The translations under genes were made by a program, and so were the position numbers. The notes under the pieces were generated by a model, which made no database searches, had not been told where the DNA came from, and saw only the letters and a program-made list of their open reading frames with translations. From NCBI RefSeq assembly GCF_003627995.1, contig NZ_CP032707.1:1103501-1167500 (forward strand): 64,000 nucleotides of DNA. The letters run 5' to 3'. The stretch's first letter is position 1. Every line of letters begins with the position of its first letter. The stretch is from Brevundimonas naejangsanensis. Lineage in GTDB: Bacteria; Pseudomonadota; Alphaproteobacteria; Caulobacterales; Caulobacteraceae. This document shows, in pieces, positions 26,262 through 34,605 of the stretch.

Positions 26262-26424
26262 CTTTCCTCCTCACTTGTGGGGAGGGGGACCGCCCCCGGG
26301 TCTCGCCTTCGGCGAGCCCGAGGACAGGCTATCGGTGGAGGGGCTTTACGACCGCGGAACCAAGCGGCCCCTCCGTCTCGTCCGCTATCGCGTCCGATCC
26401 ACCTCCCCATTTTATGGGGAGGAG
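26262..26424. repeat. Family A intergenic repeat, copy 3 (inverted, longer)
   Basis: The same element in opposite orientation with a longer left arm, between convergent ntrZ and the thiE-like gene. The right end overlaps the last 13 bases of the thiE-like coding sequence, so the repeat contributes to that protein's C-terminus. Confidence 0.8.
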
Positions 26425-27074
26425 AAGGCCGCCTGGATCGCCTCCACCCCCGCCAGCCCGCACGCGCCCGAATCGCGCAGCGCCGCTGCGTTGCGGGCCG
26501 TGATCCCGCCTAGCGCATAGGCCGGGCAGGGGGCCTCGGCAGCCAGGGCGGCGAATCCCTCGATCCCCAGGGCCGGCCTGGCCGCCGAGGCGCCGCCCGC
26601 CGGGAAGACGGGCGACAGCACCAGGGCGTGCAGGTCGCGCGCGCCCCGCACGGCCTGACGCGAATGGGCCGCCCCGGTCAGCAGCCAGTCCGGCCGCCGT
26701 CCCGACAGGGCGTAGGCCGCCGACAGGGCCCGCTCGGGCAGGTGCACCCCGTCGGCCTCGATCCGCTCGGCCAGGGCCGCGTCCAGGCCGACCAGCAGCA
26801 GGACCCCCGCCCGGCGCGTCGCCTCGCGCAGGCGCAGGCCCGTCTCCACCGCGTCGGCGGCCCCGAAGGCGCGGAACACCACGCCGGCGCCGGCGGGCAG
26901 GCGCGCCGCCGTCTCCCACGGGCGCGGCGTGCGCGTCGGGTCGGTGAAGAAGAGCAGGGGCGGCAGGGGGCGCGGGCTGACAGGCCCCGCGCGGGGGGCT
27001 ACAGATTCGGCCAGGGCCTGGGCCGTCTCCCACAGGGTGCGCGCCTCTTCGGCCAGGGTGTCAGACAGGACCAT
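26412..27074 (-). CDS. ThiE/TenI-like thiamine phosphate synthase family protein
   Basis: A 220-residue TIM-barrel protein related to thiamine phosphate synthase. The family pattern is visible in IEADGVHLPERAL, LTGAAHSRQAV, ALVLSPVFPAGG and YALGGITARNAAAL. The segment after DGVHL lacks the usual GQ(E)D seen in classical ThiE, so the catalytic role is uncertain; it may be a TenI-like or diverged paralogue. The ATG at 27074 is divergent to yggS, with overlapping start codons if yggS begins at its first ATG. The last codons lie in a dispersed repeat, which may have replaced the original end. Confidence 0.75.
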   Translation of the reverse strand: MVLSDTLAEEARTLWETAQALAESVAPRAGPVSPRPLPPLLFFTDPTRTPRPWETAARLPAGAGVVFRAFGAADAVETGLRLREATRRAGVLLLVGLDAALAERIEADGVHLPERALSAAYALSGRRPDWLLTGAAHSRQAVRGARDLHALVLSPVFPAGGASAARPALGIEGFAALAAEAPCPAYALGGITARNAAALRDSGACGLAGVEAIQAAFSSP

Positions 27075-27108
27075 GACCGCCACTAATCCCGCTTCCCCCG
27101 CCCCGTCC

Positions 27109-27795
27109 ATGGTTTCGTCCATCGCCGACCGCTTCGCCGAGGTGCGTCGCCGCATCGTCGAGGCCGCGCGTGCGGCGGGCCGCGACCCGGCCTCGGTGGT
27201 CCTGACCGCCGTGTCCAAGACGCAGGGCGACGCGGCCCTCGACGCCGCCCTGGCGGCCGGGCAGCGGGTGTTCGGCGAGAACCGGGTGCAGGAGGCCAAG
27301 GCCCACTGGGGCGCCCGCCGCGCCGCCCTGCCGGATCTGGAGCTGCGCCTGATCGGCCCCTTGCAGACCAATAAGGCGCTCGAGGCGGTCGAGCTGTTCG
27401 ATGTCATCGAGACCCTGGACCGCGAGCGCCTGGCCGCCGCCCTGGCCGCCGCCATGACCAGGACCGGGCGCCGTCCGCGCGTCCTCGTCCAGGTCAACAC
27501 CGGGGCCGAGCCGCAGAAGGCGGGGGTCCTGCCCGGCGAGGCCGACGCCCTGATCGCCGCCGCGCGTGACGTCCACGGCCTGGCGGTCGAGGGACTGATG
27601 TGCATTCCCCCGGCCGACGAGGACCCCGCGCCCCACTTCGCCCGGCTGGCCGAGACGGCCGCGCGCAACGGCCTGTCGGTCCTGTCCATGGGGATGAGCG
27701 GTGACTATGAGACCGCCATTCGCCTGGGCGCGACCCATGTTAGGGTGGGTTCGGCCCTGTTCGGGGAACGAAATCAGCCCCCTGCGACCTCTTAG
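27109..27795 (+). CDS. YggS-family PLP homeostasis protein
   Basis: A 228-residue single-domain PLP-binding protein (YggS/PROSC/YBL036C family) that buffers free pyridoxal phosphate. The PLP lysine is in VVLTAVSKTQG near residues 30-40, followed by FGENRVQEAKAHW near 57-69. The phosphate site is in SMGMSGDYETAIRLGATHVRVGSALFG (in part). The ATG at 27109 matches the usual family N-terminus; an ATG at 27073 would add 12 residues and overlap the divergent gene's start. The cenR-like gene follows 64 bases after the stop. Confidence 0.92.
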   Translation: MVSSIADRFAEVRRRIVEAARAAGRDPASVVLTAVSKTQGDAALDAALAAGQRVFGENRVQEAKAHWGARRAALPDLELRLIGPLQTNKALEAVELFDVIETLDRERLAAALAAAMTRTGRRPRVLVQVNTGAEPQKAGVLPGEADALIAAARDVHGLAVEGLMCIPPADEDPAPHFARLAETAARNGLSVLSMGMSGDYETAIRLGATHVRVGSALFGERNQPPATS

Positions 27796-27858
27796 GACAC
27801 AATATCCTGTCCGGCGCCCTTGGCGTTCGGCCCAAGCCTCGCCATTCTTAAAGGCACT

Positions 27859-28545
27859 ATGCGCACGCCCAAGACGATCCTGATCATCGATGACGACGAC
27901 GACCTGCGCGAGGCCTTGGCCGAGCAGTTGGCGCTTCACGAGGAATTTCGCCCGGCCCAGGCCGCGACGGCGACCGACGGCGTGCGCCAGGCCAAGGAGG
28001 CCCGCGCCGACCTGATCCTGCTCGACGTCGACCTGCCCGACATGGACGGCCGCGAGGCCTGCCGCCTGATCCGCAAGGCGGGCGTCTCGACCCCGGTCAT
28101 CATGCTGACGGCGCAGTCGTCGGATTCCGACGCCATCCTGGGCCTCGACTCCGGCGCCAACGACTACGTCACGAAGCCCTTCCGCTTCGCCGTCCTGCTG
28201 GCCCGCATCCGCGCCCATCTGCGCAGCCACGAGCAGTCCGAGGACGCCGTCTTCCAGGTCGGCCCCTATGAGTTCCGCCCGGCCTCCAAGCTGATGGTCG
28301 ACGACAAGGGCAAGAAGGTCCGGCTGACCGAGAAGGAAACCAACATCCTCAAATACCTCTATCGCGCCGGGGCCAAGCCGGTGTCGCGCGAGGAGTTGCT
28401 GACCGAGGTGTGGGGCTACAACGCCGGGGTCACCACCCACACCCTGGAAACCCACATCTATCGCCTGCGTCAGAAGATCGAGGCCGAGCCGGGCCAGGCG
28501 CGGCTACTGCTGACCGACGCCGGCGGCTACCGCCTGCAACCGTGA
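27859..28545 (+). CDS. cenR: OmpR-family response regulator, CenR-like
   Basis: A 228-residue response regulator. The receiver domain (1-120) has the acidic triad in IIDDDDD near residues 8-14, the phospho-acceptor Asp in LILLDVDLPDMDG near 52-64, and the conserved Lys in NDYVTKPFRF near 100-109. The C-terminal winged helix carries LTEKETNILKYLYR and GYNAGVTTHTLETHIYRLRQKIE (in part). The position in the origin-proximal block near ntrZ corresponds, as far as I recall, to Caulobacter CC_3743 (CenR), an essential regulator of envelope integrity; orthology is inferred. The ATG at 27859 has AAAGG upstream. The frame continues 13 codons further 5' without support. Confidence 0.85.
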   Translation: MRTPKTILIIDDDDDLREALAEQLALHEEFRPAQAATATDGVRQAKEARADLILLDVDLPDMDGREACRLIRKAGVSTPVIMLTAQSSDSDAILGLDSGANDYVTKPFRFAVLLARIRAHLRSHEQSEDAVFQVGPYEFRPASKLMVDDKGKKVRLTEKETNILKYLYRAGAKPVSREELLTEVWGYNAGVTTHTLETHIYRLRQKIEAEPGQARLLLTDAGGYRLQP

Positions 28546-28563
28546 TCCTGGCCTGACCGCCGG

Positions 28564-29490
28564 ATGAGCGAGCGTCGCCCGACCCCGCCGCTGGTGGCGC
28601 TTCGGGCGTTCGACGCCGCCGCCCGCCTGGGCAGCTTCCGCGAGGCGGCCGAGGAGTTGGGCGTCACCCCCGGCGCCGTCAGCCGCCACATCAAGGCGCT
28701 GGAGATGCGGCTGGGCCTGCGCCTGTTCGACCGCTTCAACCGCTCGGTGCGGCTGACCGCCGACGGCCGGCGCCTGGCCCAGGGCGTGGCCGACGCCTTC
28801 GAGCGGCTGGAGGCGGCGCTGGACGCCGTGCGCCCGGGCCGGTCGCGCCAGCTGCGCATCTCGGCCCTGCCGTCGCTGGCCGGCAAATGGCTGTCGCCGC
28901 GCCTGCATCGCTTCAGCGAGGCCAATCCCGACCTGGACCTGATCGTCTTCGCCGAGGACCGTCTGGCCGACCTGTCCAACGGCGAGGCCGACGTGGCTCT
29001 GCGCTACGGCGAAGGCCCCTATCCGGGCCAGGTGGCGCGGCGGCTGATGAGCGAGCGGCTGATCCCCGTCTGCGTCCCGTCCTTCGTCGCCGGGCGCCGG
29101 TTGAACCGGCCCGCCGACCTGCTCGACGCCGTGCTGATCCACGAGACCTGGCACGACCTGCCGTTCGCCGACCGCATGGGGTGGAAGGCCTGGTTCGAGA
29201 GCGCGGGGGTCGATGATCCGCGCGTGCGTCACCTGCGTGGTCCGCACTTCAGCCACAGCCACCTGGCGCTGGAGGCGGCCCTGTCGGGGCGCGGGGTGGC
29301 CCTGACCTCGGCGCCCCTGGCCGCCGACGACCTGCGCGAGGGGCGGCTGATCCAGCCGGTCGACCACGCCCTGACTAACAACCTGGCCTATTGGGCGGTG
29401 GTCCTGCCGGAGCGGGCGGACGAGCCCAAGCTGCGCCGGTTCCTCAACTGGATCGAGGCCGAGGCGCGCGACGATCCCGGCGTCGGGTGA
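28564..29490 (+). CDS. LysR-type transcriptional regulator, GcvA-like
   Basis: A 308-residue LysR regulator. The N-terminal winged helix-turn-helix is TPPLVALRAFDAAARLGSF followed by LGVTPGAVSRHIKALEMRL near residues 37-55. The effector domain starts near 92 (RQLRISALPSLAGKWLSPRL). The overall pattern is of the GcvA branch (glycine cleavage activator type), though the regulated genes are not adjacent: cenR is upstream and xth downstream on the other strand. The target and ligand are unknown. It starts 18 bases after cenR and may be cotranscribed. Confidence 0.9.
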   Translation: MSERRPTPPLVALRAFDAAARLGSFREAAEELGVTPGAVSRHIKALEMRLGLRLFDRFNRSVRLTADGRRLAQGVADAFERLEAALDAVRPGRSRQLRISALPSLAGKWLSPRLHRFSEANPDLDLIVFAEDRLADLSNGEADVALRYGEGPYPGQVARRLMSERLIPVCVPSFVAGRRLNRPADLLDAVLIHETWHDLPFADRMGWKAWFESAGVDDPRVRHLRGPHFSHSHLALEAALSGRGVALTSAPLAADDLREGRLIQPVDHALTNNLAYWAVVLPERADEPKLRRFLNWIEAEARDDPGVG

Positions 29491-29591
29491 TCTAAGGTCA
29501 ATCGACCGGGCCTAACCGTGGTTTGTCCACGGGCGGCGGGTTTCCTATCCTGACAGCGTTCGGACCTCCCCCGCCGAAAGGAACCCAAGTC

Positions 29592-29714
29592 ATGAAACTC
29601 GTGCATCCGCGCGCTTCGGGCTTCTCGTTTGAAGCCGTCGTCGTCTTCACCGGCAGCGTCACCCTGATCCTTCTGGGCGTGCTGGCCGGCGCCAAGCTGT
29701 TGGGCGCCGCCTGA
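29592..29714 (+). CDS. Small single-pass membrane protein, 40 aa
   Basis: Encodes MKLVHPRASGFSFEAVVVFT then one hydrophobic helix (VTLILLGVLAGAKLLGA). GAAAGGAAC lies about 8-13 bases upstream, a good ribosome-binding site, and a perfect 13-bp terminator hairpin follows the stop. The short length, good signal and terminator support a real small membrane protein gene. No family was recognised. Confidence 0.7.
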   Translation: MKLVHPRASGFSFEAVVVFTGSVTLILLGVLAGAKLLGAA

Positions 29715-29720
29715 GCCGGA

Positions 29721-29762
29721 GACGGCGGGCGCCGACCCTCCCCCTCCCGGGCGCCCGCCGTC
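29721..29762 (+). terminator. Strong hairpin after the 40-aa gene
   Basis: A perfect 13-bp stem (29721-29733 and 29750-29762) followed by the pyrimidine-rich CTCTTCTTCC. It lies between the convergent small gene and xth and may stop transcription from both sides. Confidence 0.65.
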
Positions 29763-29772
29763 GCTCTTCTTC

Positions 29773-30570
29773 CTAGACGTCCAGGTCCATGACGACCGGC
29801 GCATGGTCGCTGGGCCGTTCCCATTCGCGCACCGCGTCCAGGATGCGGGCGCTGCCCTTGACCACGGCAGGCGTCAGGCCGGGCGAGGTCCACAGGTGAT
29901 CCAGGCGCAGGCCTCGGTTCGACTTGCGGAAATCCTTGGCGCGATAGCTCCACCAGCTGGCCAGTTTGGTCGGATCGGGGATCTGGTCGCGCACCACATC
30001 GGCGAAACCGCCCGCGTCCTGAAGCCGATACAGGGTCTCGACCTCGCCGGGGGTGTGGCTGACCACCTTGGACATGAAGCGGTGGTTCCAGACGTCGTTC
30101 TCGCCCGGCGCGATGTTGAAGTCGCCGGCCAGAACCAGAGGCCGCTGGCGGTCGCGGGTCTTCATCTCGGCGGTCAGCCGCTCATAGAAGTCCATCTTGT
30201 GATCGAACTTGGGGTTCAGCGCCCGATCCGGCAGGTCTCCGCCGGCGGGGATGTAGAAGTTCTGCACCTCCACCCCTTCGACCACGGCCGAGACGCAGCG
30301 GGCGTGGCCCTCGCGGCAGACGTCCAGCTTGGGGCTGTCGACGATGGGCAGGCGGCTGGCGATGGCCACCCCGTGCCACCCCTTCTGGCCGCCGATCCGC
30401 AGGTAGGGCAGGCCCATGTCGATGAAGGCCTGACGCGGGAACTGGTCCGCGGTGCATTTGATCTCCTGCAGGCACAGGACGTCCGGGGCGTGTTCGGCGA
30501 CGAAACGGGCGACCTGATCGATGCGCAGGCGGACCGAGTTGATGTTCCAGGTGACGATGCGAAGGCTCAT
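29773..30570 (-). CDS. xth: Exodeoxyribonuclease III (AP endonuclease family)
   Basis: A 265-residue nuclease of base-excision repair. The metal-binding and catalytic motifs are WNINSVRLR near residues 8-16, CLQEIKC near 33-39, AGDFNIAP near 148-155, and SDHAPVVMDL at the C-terminus with the catalytic His. The start MSLRIVTWNINS is the usual one. It is on the minus strand downstream of the lolA terminator, apparently monocistronic. Confidence 0.95.
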   Translation of the reverse strand: MSLRIVTWNINSVRLRIDQVARFVAEHAPDVLCLQEIKCTADQFPRQAFIDMGLPYLRIGGQKGWHGVAIASRLPIVDSPKLDVCREGHARCVSAVVEGVEVQNFYIPAGGDLPDRALNPKFDHKMDFYERLTAEMKTRDRQRPLVLAGDFNIAPGENDVWNHRFMSKVVSHTPGEVETLYRLQDAGGFADVVRDQIPDPTKLASWWSYRAKDFRKSNRGLRLDHLWTSPGLTPAVVKGSARILDAVREWERPSDHAPVVMDLDV

Positions 30571-30615
30571 GCGGCGGGCCTTAGCAGGTCGCCGCGCCGG
30601 GGTCTAAGCGGGGGT

Positions 30616-30647
30616 GAAAAAAGCGCCCGGAGAGGGCTCCGGGCGCT
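30616..30647 (-). terminator. Rho-independent terminator of lolA
   Basis: A perfect 11-bp GC-rich stem at 30622-30647 with a four-base loop. On the minus strand it is followed by a run of six T residues. It sits about 140 bases past the lolA stop. Confidence 0.88.
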
Positions 30648-30789
30648 AAAGTTCGTCTCTCTCGCCGCCAGGCGGGGATGAATCCGTGGCGGGCGGGACG
30701 GCCGCCGCCGTCCTGTGCTTAAAGTGTCACAGCGGTCGAAAAAGGTCAAACCGTCATAATTCAGCCGCGGTCCTGCGACGCTCGCGGCC

Positions 30790-31425
30790 TCAGTCGCGGC
30801 GCGCGCGGCGGGTCGGATCGCGCAGCTGGAACAGGTTGGCGGCCAGGCCCGAAGCGGGCTGCAGCGTGGTCAGCTGCACCCGGGTGCGGGACCCTTGCGC
30901 GTCGGTGATGGTCCATTCCTGCAGCCGCATCGGCGAGCCGGCGAAGGCCAGGATGACCGAGCCCTCGTTGGGGCGGCGGGCGTCGCGGGCGGTGATGGCG
31001 AAGGCGCCGGAGTCCATGCGGGTGACGCGATCGATGCGCACGCCCTGGTCCAGGCGGACCTCGCGCGCCAGGAAGGTCGACAGCGGGGTCTGGCCCAGCG
31101 GCGCCTGGCGGAAGACGTTCAGGCGCGGATCCCATCGGCTGACGTTCGAGCCGTCGGCCACGACCAGCAGGCCGGCGGGGTCAGTGTATTCGAAGCGCAT
31201 CTTGCCGGGACGTTGTAGCCAGAAGCGGCCGGCACGGCGCTGATTGTTCGGCCCGGTCTCGACGAAGGTGCCCTGGGCGCTAGTCAGGCCGGTCAGATAG
31301 GTCTGGGCCCGGCGCAGCACGGCCTGATCCTCGGCCGACAGCGTCGACTGGGCCAGTGCAGGGGCGGCGGCGAGCGCCAGGACGACGGCGGAGCCGAGGC
31401 CGAAGGCGCGGCGGGAAACGGTCAT
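30790..31425 (-). CDS. lolA: Outer-membrane lipoprotein carrier protein LolA
   Basis: A 211-residue periplasmic chaperone that carries lipoproteins to the outer membrane. The signal peptide has a twin arginine (SRRAFGLGS), which may direct Tat export, and is cleaved after ALAQ near residue 26. The mature protein has the LolA pattern: LSSAQGTFVE-like LTSAQGTFVET, RPGKMRFEYTDP and VVADGSNVSRWDPRL. The ATG at 31425 has GGGAGAAG upstream. It lies downstream of ftsK on the same strand, 369 bases away, separated by repeats. Confidence 0.92.
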   Translation of the reverse strand: MTVSRRAFGLGSAVVLALAAAPALAQSTLSAEDQAVLRRAQTYLTGLTSAQGTFVETGPNNQRRAGRFWLQRPGKMRFEYTDPAGLLVVADGSNVSRWDPRLNVFRQAPLGQTPLSTFLAREVRLDQGVRIDRVTRMDSGAFAITARDARRPNEGSVILAFAGSPMRLQEWTITDAQGSRTRVQLTTLQPASGLAANLFQLRDPTRRARRD

Positions 31426-31793
31426 GTCTTTTCTTCTCCCGTTCTGAACGGTTTTCGACCCGACCACGGTGCGGGCTTCATCCGGCAGGCTGATGACGTC
31501 AGCCTGACCATATTCCGGCGCTCCGATGAAGCGGCGTTCATTTCTCCTCCCCATTTTATGGGGAGGTGGATCGGCGGCGATAGCCGCCGAGACGGAGGGG
31601 CTGCTTGGTTCCGCCGCTCTTGTTTTAGGCCGGGCGAGGTTGCTTCCGTTTCTCTTGGCGTAGGCCCCTCCACCGCTACGCGGTCCCTCTCCCCATTTCA
31701 TGGGAAGGAAAAGAACGGCGCTGAAGCAGCGAGCGACCGCGTCGCGAGCGATAGCGCCCGGCAGCGCAGCTGCCGCCCTCGACGTAGCCGAGA
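31426..31793. other. Intergenic region between ftsK and lolA, filled by repeats
   Basis: These 368 bases hold a family A copy (31541-31709) and a family B unit (31721-31757) immediately after the ftsK stop. No gene was seen. The about 115 bases next to lolA must hold any promoter it has. Confidence 0.6.
31541..31709. repeat. Family A intergenic repeat, copy 4
   Basis: Bounded by TTTCTCCTCCCC and a terminal TGGGAAGGA, with the same GACGGAGGGGC core and a CCCCTCCACCGCTACGCGG right arm, plus an extra internal segment. Confidence 0.85.
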
Positions 31794-34298
31794 CTACATA
31801 GGCGGCGGTCCGGCCAGGACGTCGCGCTTGCCGGCGTGGTTGGCGGGGCTGACGACGCCTTCCTGCTCCATGCGTTCGATCAGGGTGGCGGCGCGGTTGT
31901 AGCCGATCTGCAGGCGGCGCTGGACGTAGGAGGTCGAAGCCTTGCGGTCGCGCGTGACCACGGCCACGGCGCGGTCGTAGAGGTCGTCGCCGGTGCCGCC
32001 GTCCTCGCCGCCCATGGCGCCGTCGCCGTCCCCGTCCGGTTCGTCGGTGATCAGGTCGAGGTATTCTGGCTCGGCCTGGGCGCGCAGGTGCTTGCAGACC
32101 TCCTCGACCTCCTGGTCGCCGACGAAGGGGCCGTGCAGGCGGGTGATGCGGCCGCCGCCCGCCATGTAGAGCATGTCGCCCTGACCCAGCAGCTGCTCGC
32201 CGCCCTGTTCGCCCAGGATGGTGCGGCTATCGATCTTCGACGTGACCTGGAAGCTGATCCGGGTCGGGAAGTTGGCCTTGATGGTGCCGGTGATGACGTC
32301 CACCGACGGACGCTGGGTGGCCATGATCAGGTGGATGCCCGCGGCGCGCGCCATCTGGGCCAGACGCTGGACCGCGCCTTCCACGTCCTTGCCCGCGACC
32401 AGCATCAGGTCGGCCATCTCGTCCATGACCACGACCAGATAGGGCATGGGCTCGGGGCGGATCTTCTCGCTCTCGTAGACCGGGCGGCCCTGTTCGTCGA
32501 AGCCGGTCTGGACGGTGCGCTCGAAATGCTCGCCCTTTTCCTGGGCCTCGCGGGCGCGCTCATTGTAGCTGGCCACGTTGCGGACGCCGAGCTTGGACAT
32601 GCGGCGATAGCGGTCCTCCATCTCGCGCACGGTCCACTTCAGGGCCACGACCGCCTTCTTGGGATCGGTCACGACCGGCGCCAGCAGGTGCGGGATGCCG
32701 TCATAGACCGACAGCTCCAGCATCTTGGGGTCGATCATGATGAAACGGCACTCGGCAGGCGAGTGGCGGTAGAGGATCGACAGGATCATGGCGTTGACCC
32801 CGACCGACTTGCCCGAGCCGGTGGTGCCCGCGATCAGCAGGTGGGGCATCCGCGCCAGATCGGCGACGTAAGGCTCGCCGCCGATGGTTTCGCCCAGCGC
32901 CAGCGGCAGCAGATGGCTCTTCTTGTCGTACTCTCCCGAGGCCAGCAGGTCGCGCAGGAAGACGGTCTCGCGCTTGGCGTTGGGCAGTTCGATGCCGATG
33001 GCGTTGCGGCCCTGCACGACCGAGATGCGGCAGGCGCGGGCCGACATGGAGCGGGCGATGTCGTCGGCCAGGGCCACGACGCGGCCGTGCTTCACGCCGG
33101 GCGCGGGCACCAGTTCATACAGGGTGACGACGGGGCCGGGGCGGATCTGGTCGATCTGGCCGCGCACGCCGAACTCCTGCAGCACGCCCTCCAGCATCTT
33201 GGCGTTGGCCTTCAGCGATTCCTCGTCGACGGCGCCGCCGCGCTGGCCGGGCTTGGCCAGGATGCCCAGGGACGGCAGTTCGAACCCGCCGTCGCCGGCG
33301 AAGTCAAAGGTCTGCTGGTCGGCGTCACTGCGCACTGGCCTGGGCGCCTTGACCGCCGCCACCTTGGGCTCGACCGACTTCGGCGCGCGGGCCGAGGGCG
33401 GGGCGATGGGGGCGGGGGCCGCGTCTTCCCACGGCGGGGCGTAGGCGCCGGTCTCGTCCTCGTAGCCGTCTTCATGGGCGTCGGCGGGGGGCGCGAAGGC
33501 GGTCTGGCCTGGGGCTTGAGGCGCGATGGGCGGGCCGTCGGCCTCCATCTCGTCGCTCTCGGGCAGGCGATGGCGCGGCTTGCGGGCGGGCGGCGCGGCG
33601 GCTTCGGCGACGGCGCGCGGGGCCTTGCCGGGTTTGGCGGCCTTGGCGGGTTTCGGCCCCTTGGCGGCGCGGGCCTCGGCGCTCTTCTGGGCGGCCCAGC
33701 CGGCGGTGTCGGTGAAATCGCGCAGGCGCAGGCCCACGGTGTAGGCCAGGCTCCACAGCGCCAGCGCCAGGAACAGCAGGCCCAGAATAATGCGCGCGCC
33801 GGGGACCTTCAGGGCGCCCAGACCGTTGGCGGCCAGGCCCGTGACGGCGTCGCCCCACAGCCCGCCCATGCCCGCCGCCAGCGGCCATCTGGCGGGCGCC
33901 GCCGGGGCCGACAGGGCGGCCGACAGCAGCAACACCCCCGCCACGGCGGTGAAGGTCTTGAACGGGGTCGGCTGCAGGCGGTGCTGCAAGGCGTCGCCGA
34001 TGGCCACCGCGAGCCCAAAGGCGATCAGCAACAGGACGGCGGGCCAGGCCGCCAGCCCCAGCGACTGCATCACCAGGTCGGCGAAGGCCGCGCCGGTTCC
34101 CCCCAGCCAGTTGGTCGGCGCCTGGTTGGACGCGGCGTTCAGACTGGGGTCGGCCGGGTTCCACGAGACCAGGGCCACCAGCAGGAGGGCGGCCAGCATG
34201 GCCTGCAGCACTCCCCTGAAGCGCACGGCGAAGGGCGCCGCCCAGACGATGCGGGCGGTGCTCCAGACGCGCTGGCCGAGCGCGAGGGCGGCGGACAT
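31794..34298 (-). CDS. ftsK: DNA translocase FtsK
   Basis: An 834-residue septal DNA pump that clears and aligns chromosome termini during division. The N-terminal third has four to five membrane segments (about 24-45, 70-95, 115-135, 165-190), followed by a Pro/Ala-rich linker (about 205-330). The motor domain has [14 protein letters not shown] near residues 488-501 and the Walker [13 protein letters not shown] near 620-631. The C-terminal gamma domain contains [20 protein letters not shown] (in part), which reads KOPS. A start at MSAALALGQ is used. It is divergent from the ubiquinone hydroxylase region. Confidence 0.96.
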   Translation of the reverse strand: MSAALALGQRVWSTARIVWAAPFAVRFRGVLQAMLAALLLVALVSWNPADPSLNAASNQAPTNWLGGTGAAFADLVMQSLGLAAWPAVLLLIAFGLAVAIGDALQHRLQPTPFKTFTAVAGVLLLSAALSAPAAPARWPLAAGMGGLWGDAVTGLAANGLGALKVPGARIILGLLFLALALWSLAYTVGLRLRDFTDTAGWAAQKSAEARAAKGPKPAKAAKPGKAPRAVAEAAAPPARKPRHRLPESDEMEADGPPIAPQAPGQTAFAPPADAHEDGYEDETGAYAPPWEDAAPAPIAPPSARAPKSVEPKVAAVKAPRPVRSDADQQTFDFAGDGGFELPSLGILAKPGQRGGAVDEESLKANAKMLEGVLQEFGVRGQIDQIRPGPVVTLYELVPAPGVKHGRVVALADDIARSMSARACRISVVQGRNAIGIELPNAKRETVFLRDLLASGEYDKKSHLLPLALGETIGGEPYVADLARMPHLLIAGTTGSGKSVGVNAMILSILYRHSPAECRFIMIDPKMLELSVYDGIPHLLAPVVTDPKKAVVALKWTVREMEDRYRRMSKLGVRNVASYNERAREAQEKGEHFERTVQTGFDEQGRPVYESEKIRPEPMPYLVVVMDEMADLMLVAGKDVEGAVQRLAQMARAAGIHLIMATQRPSVDVITGTIKANFPTRISFQVTSKIDSRTILGEQGGEQLLGQGDMLYMAGGGRITRLHGPFVGDQEVEEVCKHLRAQAEPEYLDLITDEPDGDGDGAMGGEDGGTGDDLYDRAVAVVTRDRKASTSYVQRRLQIGYNRAATLIERMEQEGVVSPANHAGKRDVLAGPPPM

Positions 34299-34417
34299 GC
34301 AGGCGGACCTCCTAAAGCGGGACTCCGAACCCTTGTGCCGCCGATAAGGTTAAAGGCGCATTTACCAGGGCGGGTGAACAACTGCCTGGTCGGAGACGGT
34401 GAGGGCGCTTTGAGCGG

Positions 34418-34552
34418 GTGAGCCGCCTCGGCGCCCGGCGGCGTCTGGGCGCCCGGCTCAGGACGTTGGGAAGTCTTTTCGTCATCGCTTTTCTGAGCTT
34501 CGCGGCGTTCGCAATGCTGTTGCTTGCCGCTCTCAATCGTTGGGGCGCGTGA
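34418..34552 (+). CDS. Possible 44-aa single-pass membrane protein
   Basis: GTG-initiated frame encoding an Arg-rich head followed by a hydrophobic helix, LGSLFVIAFLSFAAFAMLLL, and NRWGA before the stop. A positively charged start plus one membrane helix is protein-like and the frame fills the gap between divergent ftsK and the hydroxylase. The GTG lacks a clear ribosome-binding site, so support is moderate. No family was recognised. Confidence 0.45.
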   Translation: MSRLGARRRLGARLRTLGSLFVIAFLSFAAFAMLLLAALNRWGA

Positions 34553-34605
34553 GTTGCGACTTCTGGCCGCTGGACGCGCGAGCCTATCGGCGCGACACAG
34601 GCGAA

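Noticed and set aside
27795..27812. Inverted repeat GGACA-N8-TGTCC upstream of cenR as an autoregulatory site
   Set aside because: The arms are only five bases and overlap the end of yggS. There is no independent support, so it is not listed as a feature.
31836..34421. 861-residue plus-strand open frame opposite ftsK
   Set aside because: Antisense shadow of the clearly conserved ftsK. The same reasoning removes the 642-residue frame opposite leuS (23036-24964) and the 649-residue frame opposite emrA/emrB (56100-58049).
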